Below are positions 33,868 to 46,200 of a stretch of DNA of 64,000 nucleotides, piece after piece (position 1 is the first letter of the stretch; the number at the start of each line of letters is the position of its first letter). The position numbers were made by a program, and so were the translations under genes. The notes below the pieces were generated by a model. It ran no database searches and had not been told where the DNA came from. It was given only the letters and a program-made list of their open reading frames with translations. The DNA is from Euryodendron excelsum (taxonomy: Eukaryota; Streptophyta; Magnoliopsida; Ericales; Pentaphylacaceae), in contig CM065397.1 in the NCBI GenBank assembly GCA_033060915.1, forward strand, positions 14,262,001 through 14,326,000, read 5' to 3'.

Positions 33868-34169
33868 GGAGACTAATTGTTCTGTAACAATTTTTGAGGG
33901 TCGATGGTTAAGCATCTGTGTTCCTGTGGGTTTCTTAGCTGATTAATCCTAGTAAAAATCATACACATATATTTTTCAAATATTGGTTCTCAAAATAAAA
34001 AGAATAGGCTTCATTATTTGTAAAGAAATAAATCCTTTTCCACTATGGTAGAAAAAAATTCGGTTAATTTTTGGATTATTTTTTAAAAAAAATTAATTAA
34101 TAATAAATTTTTTTGTAATTTTAATGCATAAAATTGAAAATTTGATTAGTATGTAATATCGCGTTACCA

Positions 34170-35125
34170 CAAGATTAGAAGATGAAGAAGAATAGAATTT
34201 CATTATTCAACCTCCGATGAGGAAAACTATAGCCGGCGCCGATGCCAAAGGCAGGTTCCCAACTTCGTCTTCCACTCCGCTGCTCCTCTCTCTCTCTCTC
34301 TTTCTCTCTCTCGCCAGTTCGGGGATTGATTGATCCTCGTTGTTCTTGGGTTTTCGTCAGATAAGGTTATGTTCGTCATTTTATGTATTCTTCAATGGCA
34401 TTTAAGTCAAAAAGCCCAAAAATAGTCCGCTCTTTCTTTTCTAGTTGAAACCAAATTGGCCAGCGAGCCAAGCAAAGTCCAGAGGTGCCTTGTCTCTCTC
34501 TCTCTCTCTCTCGCTCTCGCTCGATTCCGTAAGCGAGGGAAATCGAAGCATAGACGCAACCGTAGAAGAGAGTTGTTAAAATAGAGATTTCGTTTCAACT
34601 TGGTACCCCTTACGAAAATGTCGAATCCAATCCTTATAGGTACTCGAGGAATTTTGTTGCTGCTTTCTACTTTAACATGCTCGTTTGTATTCTGTATTCT
34701 TATGTGTCTATTTAAATTCCATCATCTATGGGTGCATACTCATATTTGTATATCTACACTAGCTATATATATTTTTTCATCTATATATTGATTCGTTTTT
34801 GGGGGCCACTTTCTTTGTTGTGCTGCGAAGTCCTCAAAAAAAAAAAAAAAAAGGGAAAAAAAGAGAAAGGAAGTGTATAAATTTTCATTTTCAGTTCCGG
34901 AAACACTTGGTAATCTTGTTATTGTTGTTCCTTTATGTATAATAACTGGTGGTGTGTTTGATTTTTTCAACGATTGATAATGGGAGATGTTTCATTTTGA
35001 TTCTTGCTCAGGTGTTGATTGTTTGGGCACTGGTTAATATTATGAACTTTGTAAGGGACTGAGATCTGGTTCTTGGTCCCTGGAAAATGAGTTCTGAATT
35101 GGGTTAGTGTGTATGAGTGGAGATA
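34170..35125 (+). promoter_or_regulatory. TIC236 promoter-proximal region and 5' leader
   Basis: Upstream of the start codon lie CT-rich tracts (34282-34313 and 34493-34523), typical of plant leaders. ATAG|GTACTC near 34637 and TTGCTCAG|GTG near 35011 could bound a leader intron. Three small upstream reading frames lie close to the start: ATG 35042-35062, ATG 35087-35107 and ATG 35113-35145, the last overlapping the main start. The exact transcription start is unknown. Confidence 0.4.
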
Positions 35126-37263
35126 ATGAGCACTGCACTACATAACCCATTTCTGGGGTTTCCACTTCAAGGCTCTGTAAAGAGAAGAAACAACGGCAAT
35201 TTGGTTTATCTGGACAGAGTAAAACTACCCAAAAAGGCTTTCCGCCAGTGTACATGTGCAAAACATAATCATTGGATTTCTAGGGGAATCAGGTTTTCGC
35301 ATTTTTGTGGAAGAAATGTAGAGCTGCTATGGAAGAACCTAGGGTGGAGAGGTGGGTTGATTGTGAAACGTGTGGCAGAGCCCTTTTCTGGGGAGAAGGC
35401 TCTGGTAAGGTCTTTAGCTCCATTGTGGGATGAAGGGTTACTTTTAATTAGGTGCTCTGTCTTCTGTGCCGTGATATCTGGGGTGTGCTTATTGGTATGG
35501 TATGGGCAGGCAAAAGCCAAGACTTTTGTCGAAGCCAAGCTTTTACCTTCTGTTTGCTCTGTACTGAGTGAGTATCTTCAGCGTGAGCTGGATTTTGGTA
35601 AGGTCCGAGGAATTTCACCTTTAAGCATTACCTTGGAGTCTTGTTCAATTGGGCCTCATAATGATGAGTTCTCTTGTGGGGAGGTCCCCACGGTAAAACT
35701 ACGTGTTCTTCCTTTCGCAAGTCTGAGGAGGGGAAAGATTGTGATTGATGCAGTTTTGTCTGATCCAAGTTTGTTGATTGTGCAAAAGAAGAATTATACC
35801 TGGCTAGGAATACCCTTTTCTGACAGTAATCTGCAGAGGCACTTGTCGACTGAAGAAGGAATTGATCATCGTACGAAAACTAGGAGGATTGCTAGAGAGG
35901 AAGCAGCTGCCTGCTTTGATAAAGAGAGAGATGACGCAGCTAGGGAAGCTGCAGATATTGGCTACATTCTTTCTGAGAAAGGATCTCTCCCCTCTGAGGT
36001 GGATGTATTGAAGGACAATGCTAGTCGTCCAGCAGGATTAGCAACCTCTGAATCATTTTTCTACATGGACGAGCGACTGCACTGGCGAGATCATCAGTGC
36101 ATGGATGCAGGTATTGAGTATGATTTGAAACATGCAGATTTAGAGAAAGCATTTGGTGTAAAAATTCCTGGTTCAGAGGATAAATTTTGGTCTAGATTTA
36201 TACCAGGGCCTGTGAGGCATAAATTCAATAGGAAATCTAATGGGCGAGATATATCTGCCACTGGTGTCACAGCCCAAAGAAAAATTCTTGAACGCAGTGC
36301 ATCAGCAGCACATGCTTATTTCCTGGGTCTATCACAGGGGAGGTTTGGTGATCCTAATCAGTCTTTTGGAGGTTATGATGTTATGAATATTGAGACTCCT
36401 CTGGTGAAAAGTGAGGGAGATGCTAGTGCCCGCTCTTCTGTAAGAAGCAGTTACGAACATATAACAGCTGATTATCAAAATGGGGCAGTTAACTTTAGAG
36501 GAGAGAAGAATCCTCTGCATGGAAAAATTGAAGCTCCTGGTGATTATTTGACTAGTGGGGGAATCTCAGAATTGGAGAATGAAACCAAAATTAATCATGA
36601 GTGTGGAGAAAATTCTGGAATCCAGCCTTCTCCAGATGGAAAACATTCTGACCCCGACAAAAAACATTTTGACGATCAGATTAATGGTTTCAGTATTTTA
36701 CGTGATCCCTTTCTTATGACTGTAGCTAGACTACTGGGAATTAGAAATTCCAATGAAAAATTTTCATCTATTACTGGTGTTGTGGGATCAGCAAAAACCA
36801 ATGGTTGTTATGTACAGGATGGAGATTTAGCTATTGATGGCTCAAGTAGACATGTGGATACACCAGATAAGTCCAGAAGATTGGAAGACCGGATGGTGGA
36901 GTCTCTTGACAACATTTCAGAGAGTCAAGGCGACCATGAATGTCAGGGTTCAACTTTCATAAAGCTTGACCCTTTGCTTCCGATGGACCATTTAATCCCA
37001 GTTTGGCCCCTGAGCCTGAAGTTAGGATTACCTTATTTACATAGAAACTTGGGGGAGTTGTGCTCTTCCTATCTTGCTGGTCATGTTCAAAGGCTGAAGT
37101 CAGAGATGGGTCTGAAGGTTGAAGATATCATTTCAGAACTTATCGAGGGGGCAGAAGAGGGGCAGACCTCAAGCATTGAGAAAATGCTTCCGGTTACTTT
37201 GGATTCTGTTCATTTCAAAGGTGGAACTCTAATGCTACTTGCATATGGTGACAAGGAACCCAG
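35126..37263 (+). CDS. TIC236: TIC236 exon 1: transit peptide, membrane anchor, N-terminal domain
   Basis: Starts MSTALHNPFLGFP, a serine/arginine-containing plastid transit-peptide-like N-terminus. Next come SLAPLWDEG and a hydrophobic span ending GVCLLVWYG, then conserved LLPSVCSVLSEYLQRELDFG and GPHNDEFSCGEVPTVKLRV. A variable acidic/polar stretch (about residues 240-600) follows. The exon ends GGTLMLLAYGDKEP with a split Arg codon (AG|G). Confidence 0.93.
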
Positions 37264-40200
37264 GTAAAGTTACTTTTTCCTGTCCTGCTCGCTATGGGTT
37301 AAGACCATTCATTGAAATGGGTAAAGTTTTTGTTAACAGGTTGAACTGTTTGAACATCAGAGCTTATCTATGCAATCTGTGATGCAAAAAATACAGAAAA
37401 TCTCATCCAATAATTCCTAAAAAGATCTCATACTCAACTCAACTCAACTCAACTCAACTAATCCTTTTCCCAACTATAAAGATTCATGTTCGTAAGGGGT
37501 TAGACAAAGTTTTAAGTTGGTTGTCAGTTACCTCACACAATGCTCCTCCTCTATTCGGGTTCGGTACCAGCTCTGTAAAGATAATACACTAAGCATGCAT
37601 AGGCAGAGCACTGGTTTATCTTTTTCTTAATATTCTGGATTATAAATGAAATATTTTTTTTTTCATAAAAGTTCATTTATAAGAAATAAACTGGACATAA
37701 TTATTTCTTTATGTTAGTTCATCTGATTATATATAAACTATTACTCCTAATAGCTTAAACTTTTAGATAAATTGATGGTTAACTATTTGACATGGTATCA
37801 AAGCAAGCAGTAGATCCTGTGCTCGGATCTCACTGCCCACCTGATAATTACAATACTTGCACATGTTTGGCCAGCTTATGAAGGAGAGCCTGGCCACACA
37901 TGAGGGAGCGTGTTGAAGATATGAATAATTAAGTCACTCTTCTCTAACAACTTAAGTTTGTGGGAAAATTGGTTATTTAATATGGTGTCAGAGCTTTGGT
38001 TCTAGGAGGTCCTTGGATCGAGTCTCATGCATGTATATGCTCCCTGTTTGTGCACTCTGTTATGTTTCTGTTTATGCACTTGTTTTGTTCAGTCCGTTTG
38101 CTTCTCCATGAGTGAGATGGGGTCACATGTGAGGGGAGGTGTTAGCTAGATATACATTGTTGGGCCCCTTTTCTAATAGCTTAAGCTTTTAGACGGTGCT
38201 TGACAATTTAGCACTTAACTTCAGTTATGTAATTTTTGGATTTCCATCAAAAAAAGGGGAGGAGGAGAAGAAAACTTATGTAGTTCTTAAGAAAAAACAA
38301 AGATCCTTGAGTTCATCCTTTTGTTCTTTGGAATGTATGATGTTATTATATGTAAAGATCTACTTTACGCATGACCTTAGTTTAACTTACGACGGCTGTT
38401 ATATTTTGCTAGTAAAGTGTCATTGATGCTTGTAGCTCTGCTGCTTTGCGTCCTTGCTTTAGTTATTGAATGTGGTTAACTGTTGCATTATGATGGAGTA
38501 CTAGTGTAGTATTGCCCCCTTATTTTGTTTCTTTTCCTTTTTCCCCCCTTTTGATTGGAGAGAACCTTGTCCATTTTCCTTTAAGGGTGGCTGAGGATGC
38601 CATCCAAGCTAATTGATGATCCTTTGCTCCCTTTTCTTTAGTTTGAAGTTGAAAATAAAACTCTCAAAATTCAACTTCTATAAGGATTTCCTTCCAAATT
38701 TTATATCCTAGTGGATAAACAGATCTTTTGCCATATGAATTCAAAAATTTTGCTCTATTATAGTCACGCCTAAACACTTATATATATATATACATATATA
38801 TGAATGCATACATGGTTTGTATATCCTTACTGCATTCCTTATGGGTCGGTGCTGTATGTGCAAAAGGGGTGGAGATTCTAGAAAGTGTCAATCATCGGCT
38901 CCTTCGAAGTTTGGTGGCTAGGGAATTATGGAGTATGCTTGTTATTGTTTTTTTCATTGAGTGCGTTATGCCTCTATTAGTTAGGTAGCTTCTTTGTATC
39001 TTGGTATAGGGGAGTCCAAGGAGTAGGGATAGAAAGGCTTGGGTGACTCCTCCTTTATGACTGATGTGGTGTTTATGGAGGGAGAGGTGTAGGAGGTCTT
39101 TTGAGGGTGAGGAAATTCTTAGCTTGAAGGGCACAATGCTTGCTTCTTTATTATTTTGGATGAAGGAAGTGTGCCCCTTTTTCCTCATCTTCTTTTGTTA
39201 AAAACTTAGGGGGATCTGTGTATTTGTAGATATAGAGGGTGGCTATAGATGGAGAGTCCCCTATTGTGGAGCCTTTCAATACAATACCTTTACTTATCAG
39301 AAAAAAAGAAGTTTTTGAACTTCTGACTAGTAAGAATACTCAGAACATAGGCCACAGTTAGATGCCAATTAACACTCTAACCCAGACACTGAAGTATAAT
39401 ATTTATGGCCACTTTAACTTGTACAGCATAGACTCACAAGATATGAAGCTTCTCAAATGCCCTTGACAAGATTTATAAGTAAACACCAATAAAACTAGGA
39501 CAGCAGCAAACTGACTTAAACAGTATGTAATATATGACTAAAAACAAACCAAAACTTGATCATGTAAGCTCCTGACTCCTGAGTCCCGTTGTGAAGTTGT
39601 TCAGTTGGTCCCCTTCTTTTTACATGTTTTGTACCTATTCCCTGTCCTTAAGCATAGATTACTCTATGTCCTAATATGTCACAAGCTTCAGTTTGATCCT
39701 TGCATCTTGTTGCTTGCTATTCATGAGCTTGGTTTATAATGCCTATCTTTACAGCCATTGTTTAACAACTGTGGTATCTGTCCTATTGTCAAACTAAGCT
39801 GAAATTGGCCTGTAGCCTTGCCATCTTACATGTGTAGCACTAAAGAATCTTTAGGTTACTTGTATATCGAACAAAATTTTTTCTCTGTTTGTTGGTATCA
39901 AGTTGTGGATTCAGAATGATACGTTATCTACTAGAAGATGGCATTTTATGCATTATAGCACATTTATGTTCTTCGATATACCTTTAATAATAGGGAGATG
40001 GACAATGTCAATGGTCATGTAAAGTTTCAAAATCACTATGGCCGTGTGCATGTACAACTGAGTGGAAGCTGTGGTATGTGGAGATCAGATGTACTGTCAG
40101 AAGATGGTGGCTGGTTGTCTACTGATGTTTTTGTTGATATTGTTGAGCAGAAATGGCATGCCAATTTGAAAGTTGTGAATCTCTTTGCCCCGGTAAGGTA

Positions 40201-43200
40201 TATCTAGTATACTTACATATGAGTTTGGAAACTAACATTAAAATATTTGAAGGCTTCTTTTTTTGTATTAAAAACTGCAAAGAATTTGCTGTGTAACCTG
40301 AGTAGTGTGGATTGTTTATGCGTCTTGCTTCCTCTTTGACTTTCCTGCAGCTCTTTGAAAGGATTTTAGAAATTCCAATCATGTGGTCTAATGGCAGAGC
40401 GACTGGTGAGGTGCTTCTCTAACTTTGTTGCTCTTTTCTTTTCACTGCATTTTCTCGGAATACATCTCACATCAGTCCTTTGAGGGTGACAATGATGACA
40501 TTCCTGTTGAAACCCTTATATTACATGCATGCCATGCTAAATGTTAAAAGTCTTTGCTATCTGGTTATGGATTTCCAACTCTTTGGACTGCTTTTTGACT
40601 TTGCTAGAAATTTCTTGTTTGCTCCTGATTGAATTTCTAGTGTTCCACTATTTAATGTAGATGCAAGTGGTGGAGTTTCCATAACAAAGATATCAATTTT
40701 AGCTCTTAAGTTCTTGTCAAGTTGTGAGAATCTTTTCTCTTCCCATGTTTAGCTCTATAACGTGTTATGACGGCTTCTTAATTGTTGTATGGGATGGAAC
40801 AATGCCTCTGTGGAACGGATTCGAAAGGTGAAGAGATGAGTGAAAGAGGGAAAATTTTATTGCAAAGAGAAATTGGACGTGTAATGCTTGAGGCTATTTT
40901 CCAAAAGCTAGAGTCTTGTAATCTCTCTTGATTCCAATTTGGGATTAGATGTTTGTAAGCTGTCCACTTTGCAAAATAGGATGTTATTCTTTCTGATGTT
41001 TGAGAACCTGTATCCTGTGAGAGCTTTGTACTATGGTTTACAACCGCTTGTTATGTAATAAAATTTTTGTGAACTTTTTGTTTAATGTTTTGTGGATATT
41101 TTTTTGCTCTTGAAATTATTAGTTCATCATTATTGTTGTTGGTTGTCGAAAACATTGTGAACTGCTTTATTTCTTATGATGTATAAACAATTGAATTGAT
41201 CACAAGAGAGCAGAAAGGAGGAAGAAGGAAGAGATCCTCAGAAGAAAACAAGCAAATGATATATGAATTCCAGTTCAAATAGCCGACTTTTAGGATATAC
41301 ACAAATTTCGCCTGCCACCAACAGTTCCAAAACCTATGAAGATAAAGGCAGTTTCAGCTTATGATATGCACAAATTAACTCTCAGTGATACCATAATTAT
41401 ATCGATTTACACAAAATCAAGATATTAGTATGATTGCAATAAGTAATTGTTTTATGAAATATACACATACTATATTAGGAGAGCTTCACCAGTATTTACA
41501 AGAAAATGTTTCACTGAGTTCCTATGATTGTGTTTTCGTATTTATTTGATTGCAAAATAAGTATTTAGTGTTTACTCTGATCTGTTTTTCATTGTAGTCA
41601 TGCATCTTCACTTTCTTCACATAAGTTATACGATATTGGTGATAATTTATATTTGTTTCTATTCTCACTCAGCAACTCAACAAAACCTTTTCCCTCCTAC
41701 TTGGGGTCGGCTAACATATTTTTATTACTGTAAATTGAAAATTTCCCTCTGCTGCTTGTTTGACTGGCTATGAATCATCATTCTTAATTGTATATTATGT
41801 CTTTACAGGTCCACATATGCATGTCAAGAGGAGAAACTTTTCCTAATATTCATGGGCAGCTTGATGTGACAGGGTTGGCCTTCGAAATATATGATGCTCC
41901 ATCATGGTTTTCTGTATGTCCAAATCTCATAAGTAGTAATTTACTCCTGAGATCTCTCTTTTTCTGTACCATATAATTTTACCATCATGTTGTTGCTAAC
42001 CAGGAAATAAGCATTAGTTTCTATTCTTCTTAGATTGGATGTAGCAATCTACATTATCTCCTCTGTCACTGCATATTATTCTGGGACCAGCTATCATCTA
42101 CCTCTAGATCTCTTACCTCACAACATGTTATGATCATTCTTACCAGCTAAAATTCCAGGTAACAAAGTGGTGTAAAATTGAATAATCTTTTTTGATTAGT
42201 ATATAAAATTTGAATAAAACTGAAGGGTAAAACATCAATTAAGAAGATGAAGATAAGGAGTTACTCAATCATCACCTATCTCCCTCCTCATCCTTTTTCC
42301 TTTATCCACTTTCCAATTCCACCTCATCTGGCGAGACTCTCGTTTCTACTCCACCTTGTCCACTCCCCTTCTCTCTCTTTCTTGCTAAAAAATACAAAAA
42401 TAATAAGACTTGCATAGTAAATTTTCCATTCTCATTCATAGCTTCCACAGGTAAGTCATTCCTCTCTCATCTATGCAAGTAATACTTCTCCATGTCTTGC
42501 ACATGTTTTGATCTTGAAAGGCCTCATTGTTGTGTTGGTTAGAAAATTTAAATAACATAACAGGTAAGGCATTCTATTTGTTCCCAATTAGGATATGTAT
42601 TGATTTATATAGCTTCTGTTACTAGGTGATAATGACTAATGTCACTAATGATGGGGTATTTAGGGGTGCAAAAGGTTGGATTCATGGCAGCTCCAACCAT
42701 ATCTTGACCTTCATCACATTTTGCAGAGTGGGGTATGGAAAAATATATGCAAATTGAATCACAGATCTGCTGTTCGGTGATGGGCATCTGGTTGAAGAGT
42801 GGTACAGAAAGTGGACTTAATGTAGTTGTGTTCTTTCAATGTCGTGCATTTCAAATGTAAGGAAGAGGACTTTAGGTGAGTCTTTGTTCGAGTTTATGAT
42901 ACTGTTGCAGCTGTGGGCTGGGAGGATTTTTAGAGGAAATGGTCACATTGGTAATCAATTGGATGCTCCTTGGTTCATAGAACAATACTTTGATGTGGTT
43001 TGTCTACCATATGAGAAATTGGGATGTATGAGAATCCATGGAGTTACGAAGGTTCTTAGAAGTAATTGATGCTTTTAACTTGATGGATATTTTGTGGGAG
43101 GGAAGTCCATAGACTTGGTGTAATAATTAAGACTCTCTTTTGATGTCAAGAATTGGTAGGTTCTTGATTTCCGCCAGGTGGAACACTCTGGATGTGTTGA

Positions 43201-46200
43201 TTGGGGATCAGTTCTTTGGCTAGTTTTAGCATGTGTGTCAATCTTTTGGAGAAATTTTATTTGGTTACTTTGTTACATTCATATCGTCCATATGATGGGG
43301 AGATTGAAGAGATATTGATCATAATTTAAAACTGATGGATACTTACCAACAAAAATAGAAATGGCGGATGGACTGGAGGAGTGACTTTATAGTGTCGTGT
43401 GATTACACCTATTGCTAATTGAGGAAAAGCTTATGGGATAGATACAGTGCTGTCCATTTTATATAATTTTCTTAATAGGCATATTCCTCTCATCTTCAAC
43501 CACTTGAAGATGAAAGGAATTTGTTTGGAATGATTTCTTATGTGCCTCACAAGTTCAGTGGAACTAGAAATACTTAAGGAACTTCAAACATTGTGTTGAT
43601 ACTGAACAAAAGGTATGATGGATTGTAGTTTGGATAGTGTACCCCTAGATACACGTAACACTCTAGAATCCTCACACTCACTGAGTTACACTTACTCCAT
43701 AATTCTCTTCTATGCGTATGTTGATTTCATACTTATATTTATTTATTTATACACAACTAAAGAGAAGCAAATGGTGGTAGCACTTAGTAAAGCAATTATT
43801 AAAGTATTACTCCACGTAAATGAGTGGAGAACAAAGTTTCTCTACTTGATGGTGGCAGTACTTAGCAAAATAATCATTAAAGTATTACTCCACTTAGATG
43901 AGTGGAGAATAAAGTTTCTCCACGTGATAAGTGGAATGATTATCTTCACCTAAATGATAATAAAAGTTAACCCACTAAATTAGTGGAGAATATAGAATTT
44001 GTAAAGCACTATACCTACTTCTTTTATTTCATCCTATAAATAGTACATGTAGATGAGAGAGTTTGAATACAAGTAAGCCTAAGCATAGTAAAGAAAGAAG
44101 AGTGGAGGTTAAGAGGTTACTCTTGAAGATCAAGTTTCAATCTTTAGAAGAGGAATTCTAAGCATTAAGCACTTGAGGTGAGTAATGGCGTATTTGGAGT
44201 AAAACGTACATATTTTCAATGCAAATGTTCTTTTTTTACAAATTATATTTGAACAATACGTTTTCAAAGCAAATGATAATATGTTTATGTTACTATTCAA
44301 AAATAGTTATTATATTTTGATGCTAAACCTTGTATTATTCTATTAAGAAAACCCATGGATTAAGTTTTGTATACAATGAATTAGACTTGAAAGCTATATG
44401 TGCCATACATCGGGGGGACTTAAAATAAGCCGAAAGCTTAATATGATTAGGAAGACGTTCCTCACGACTTTTTGTCATTCTGTTATGCATTACTAGTGTA
44501 TACGTTTTGTTATGAATTTTTCGTTTAACCGAGATCATGAGTACATTATGAATTATGTATATATTGTTAATATTTAGATGCTTTTGCAAGTATAAAACTA
44601 AATTAGCATCTTTTGAAAGGTATGCTTATGTTTAGTATATGGATATCTCTTTTACTTGTTTTAAGATCTTATGCAAATTATATTTATGTCATATGTAAAT
44701 CAAGCCCATGGTATATTTTGATGTTTCAATTATTCTATTATTCACTGGGCTTGTAACTCATGTTTTTTTAAACATTTTCAGATAATCAAGATTGAGAGCT
44801 TAAGTTTGGAAAGTTGTTGACTAAGCTACCTATGAGTGAATGTCATAAACACTCGAGTTATATTTTAATTTATGATAAGTTTGAACTAGTAGATTTTCCT
44901 AAATTTGTGTTAAAACTATGGTTGTGTAATAAAACTATGTTACGATGGTGACATAGGTATTTGCTTTACGTTTACTAATAAATAAAAGAGTGAATCATGC
45001 TTCCGCATTATATTAAATATAGGTGATCAGTCTGTTGGTTTAGTTCGGCCTTGGGTAGCTAAGTTACTGGCCGGTTATGATTCCTAATCCGCACAAGGTA
45101 GGTTTGGGGTCGTGACAATACATTTGCAAAGTAGAAGCTTATACCTAACCTGGAGTAGTTGGAGCAAACTTTTGTTTAGTTGAGGTCAAAACTACTAAAA
45201 GAAGCATCAAGGCGTTGTAACCCATATGCACAAGACGCTCATACACAACCTAAAAGTAACCGCAACACTTATACACTCTCTACATCCTCTATAGCATCAA
45301 CAAAATCCAAAAAATGGTCTAGGTTGGGAATTCTAAGAAGCACATATACGAACATGGAACACAACATGGACATGCCGAAATAGGAATTTTAGAAATGCAA
45401 CACACGAAAAAGCGGGACACAAAAAAATGATATACTTAAATTTTTTTTATATGTCTAATATATGAACAAAGATAATAAAAAATTGTGATATAAAACTAAT
45501 TAAAATTTAGAAAACATGCATTCCATAGCTTAAACGTCAAATTAAATATAAATTCACGTTGTTTTTATTTTATAATTGAATCTCAAGGTATTTTCTTCAA
45601 ACTTGCAAAGTGTGTTATGTGTATCTAAGTGATGAACACTTGTGTCCCTTAAGTGTTCGAAGTGTGTTCCTTTCGAAAAAGATATAATTAATAAGACATG
45701 TTTGGATGCGTGTCCGATGTGTTGCGACAGTGTCTGACGAGTTTTGTGTCCGACATAGTTGATAAGACTCCTTAGAAGTGTTGGTGCTTCTTAGGTTGGG
45801 ATGAACCCTCACAGGTAGCCAACTATAAAAGAAACAAAAAAGTAGAAGGGTGCATGCACTATGTGCATGATGTTTACTACACGCTATAATAAATTATTAT
45901 TTTTATATATTCACTTTTTGTTAACTATCCCTACCCTCACTTCTTCTTTGTCTAACCGAGTCTTTCCCTTTTTCATTTCCATCTCACAAAAGGTGGCATG
46001 TTAAAATCTAAGTCCTCTAAAGTTAGAATCCCCGTCTTATCCCTATTTGACATGAAAATATTATGTAAAAATACTATGTTTTTCTTTTCTTATTAATTTT
46101 TCTTCTTGCTGTACTCCAATTAAGTGCTTCTTTTCTAAGTTCATTTTTCCCCCAAGCAAACATATATGCGTCTTTCGGGTTATGCCCAAACATTGGCATA

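Larger units (their letters stand above)
37264..39993 (+). other. TIC236 intron 1 (2,730 bp)
   Basis: Donor CAG|GTAAAG, acceptor AATAATAG. It carries a (CTCAA)n run (37432-37458), a TRIM-like array (about 37720-38212) and a truncated LINE end (about 38860-39305). Confidence 0.85.

Noticed and set aside
40351..40405. Alternative donor GTGAGG at 40406 for TIC236 exon 3
   Set aside because: It would drop GE and break the frame with exon 4. The donor at 40411 preserves the conserved RATGE-VH reading.
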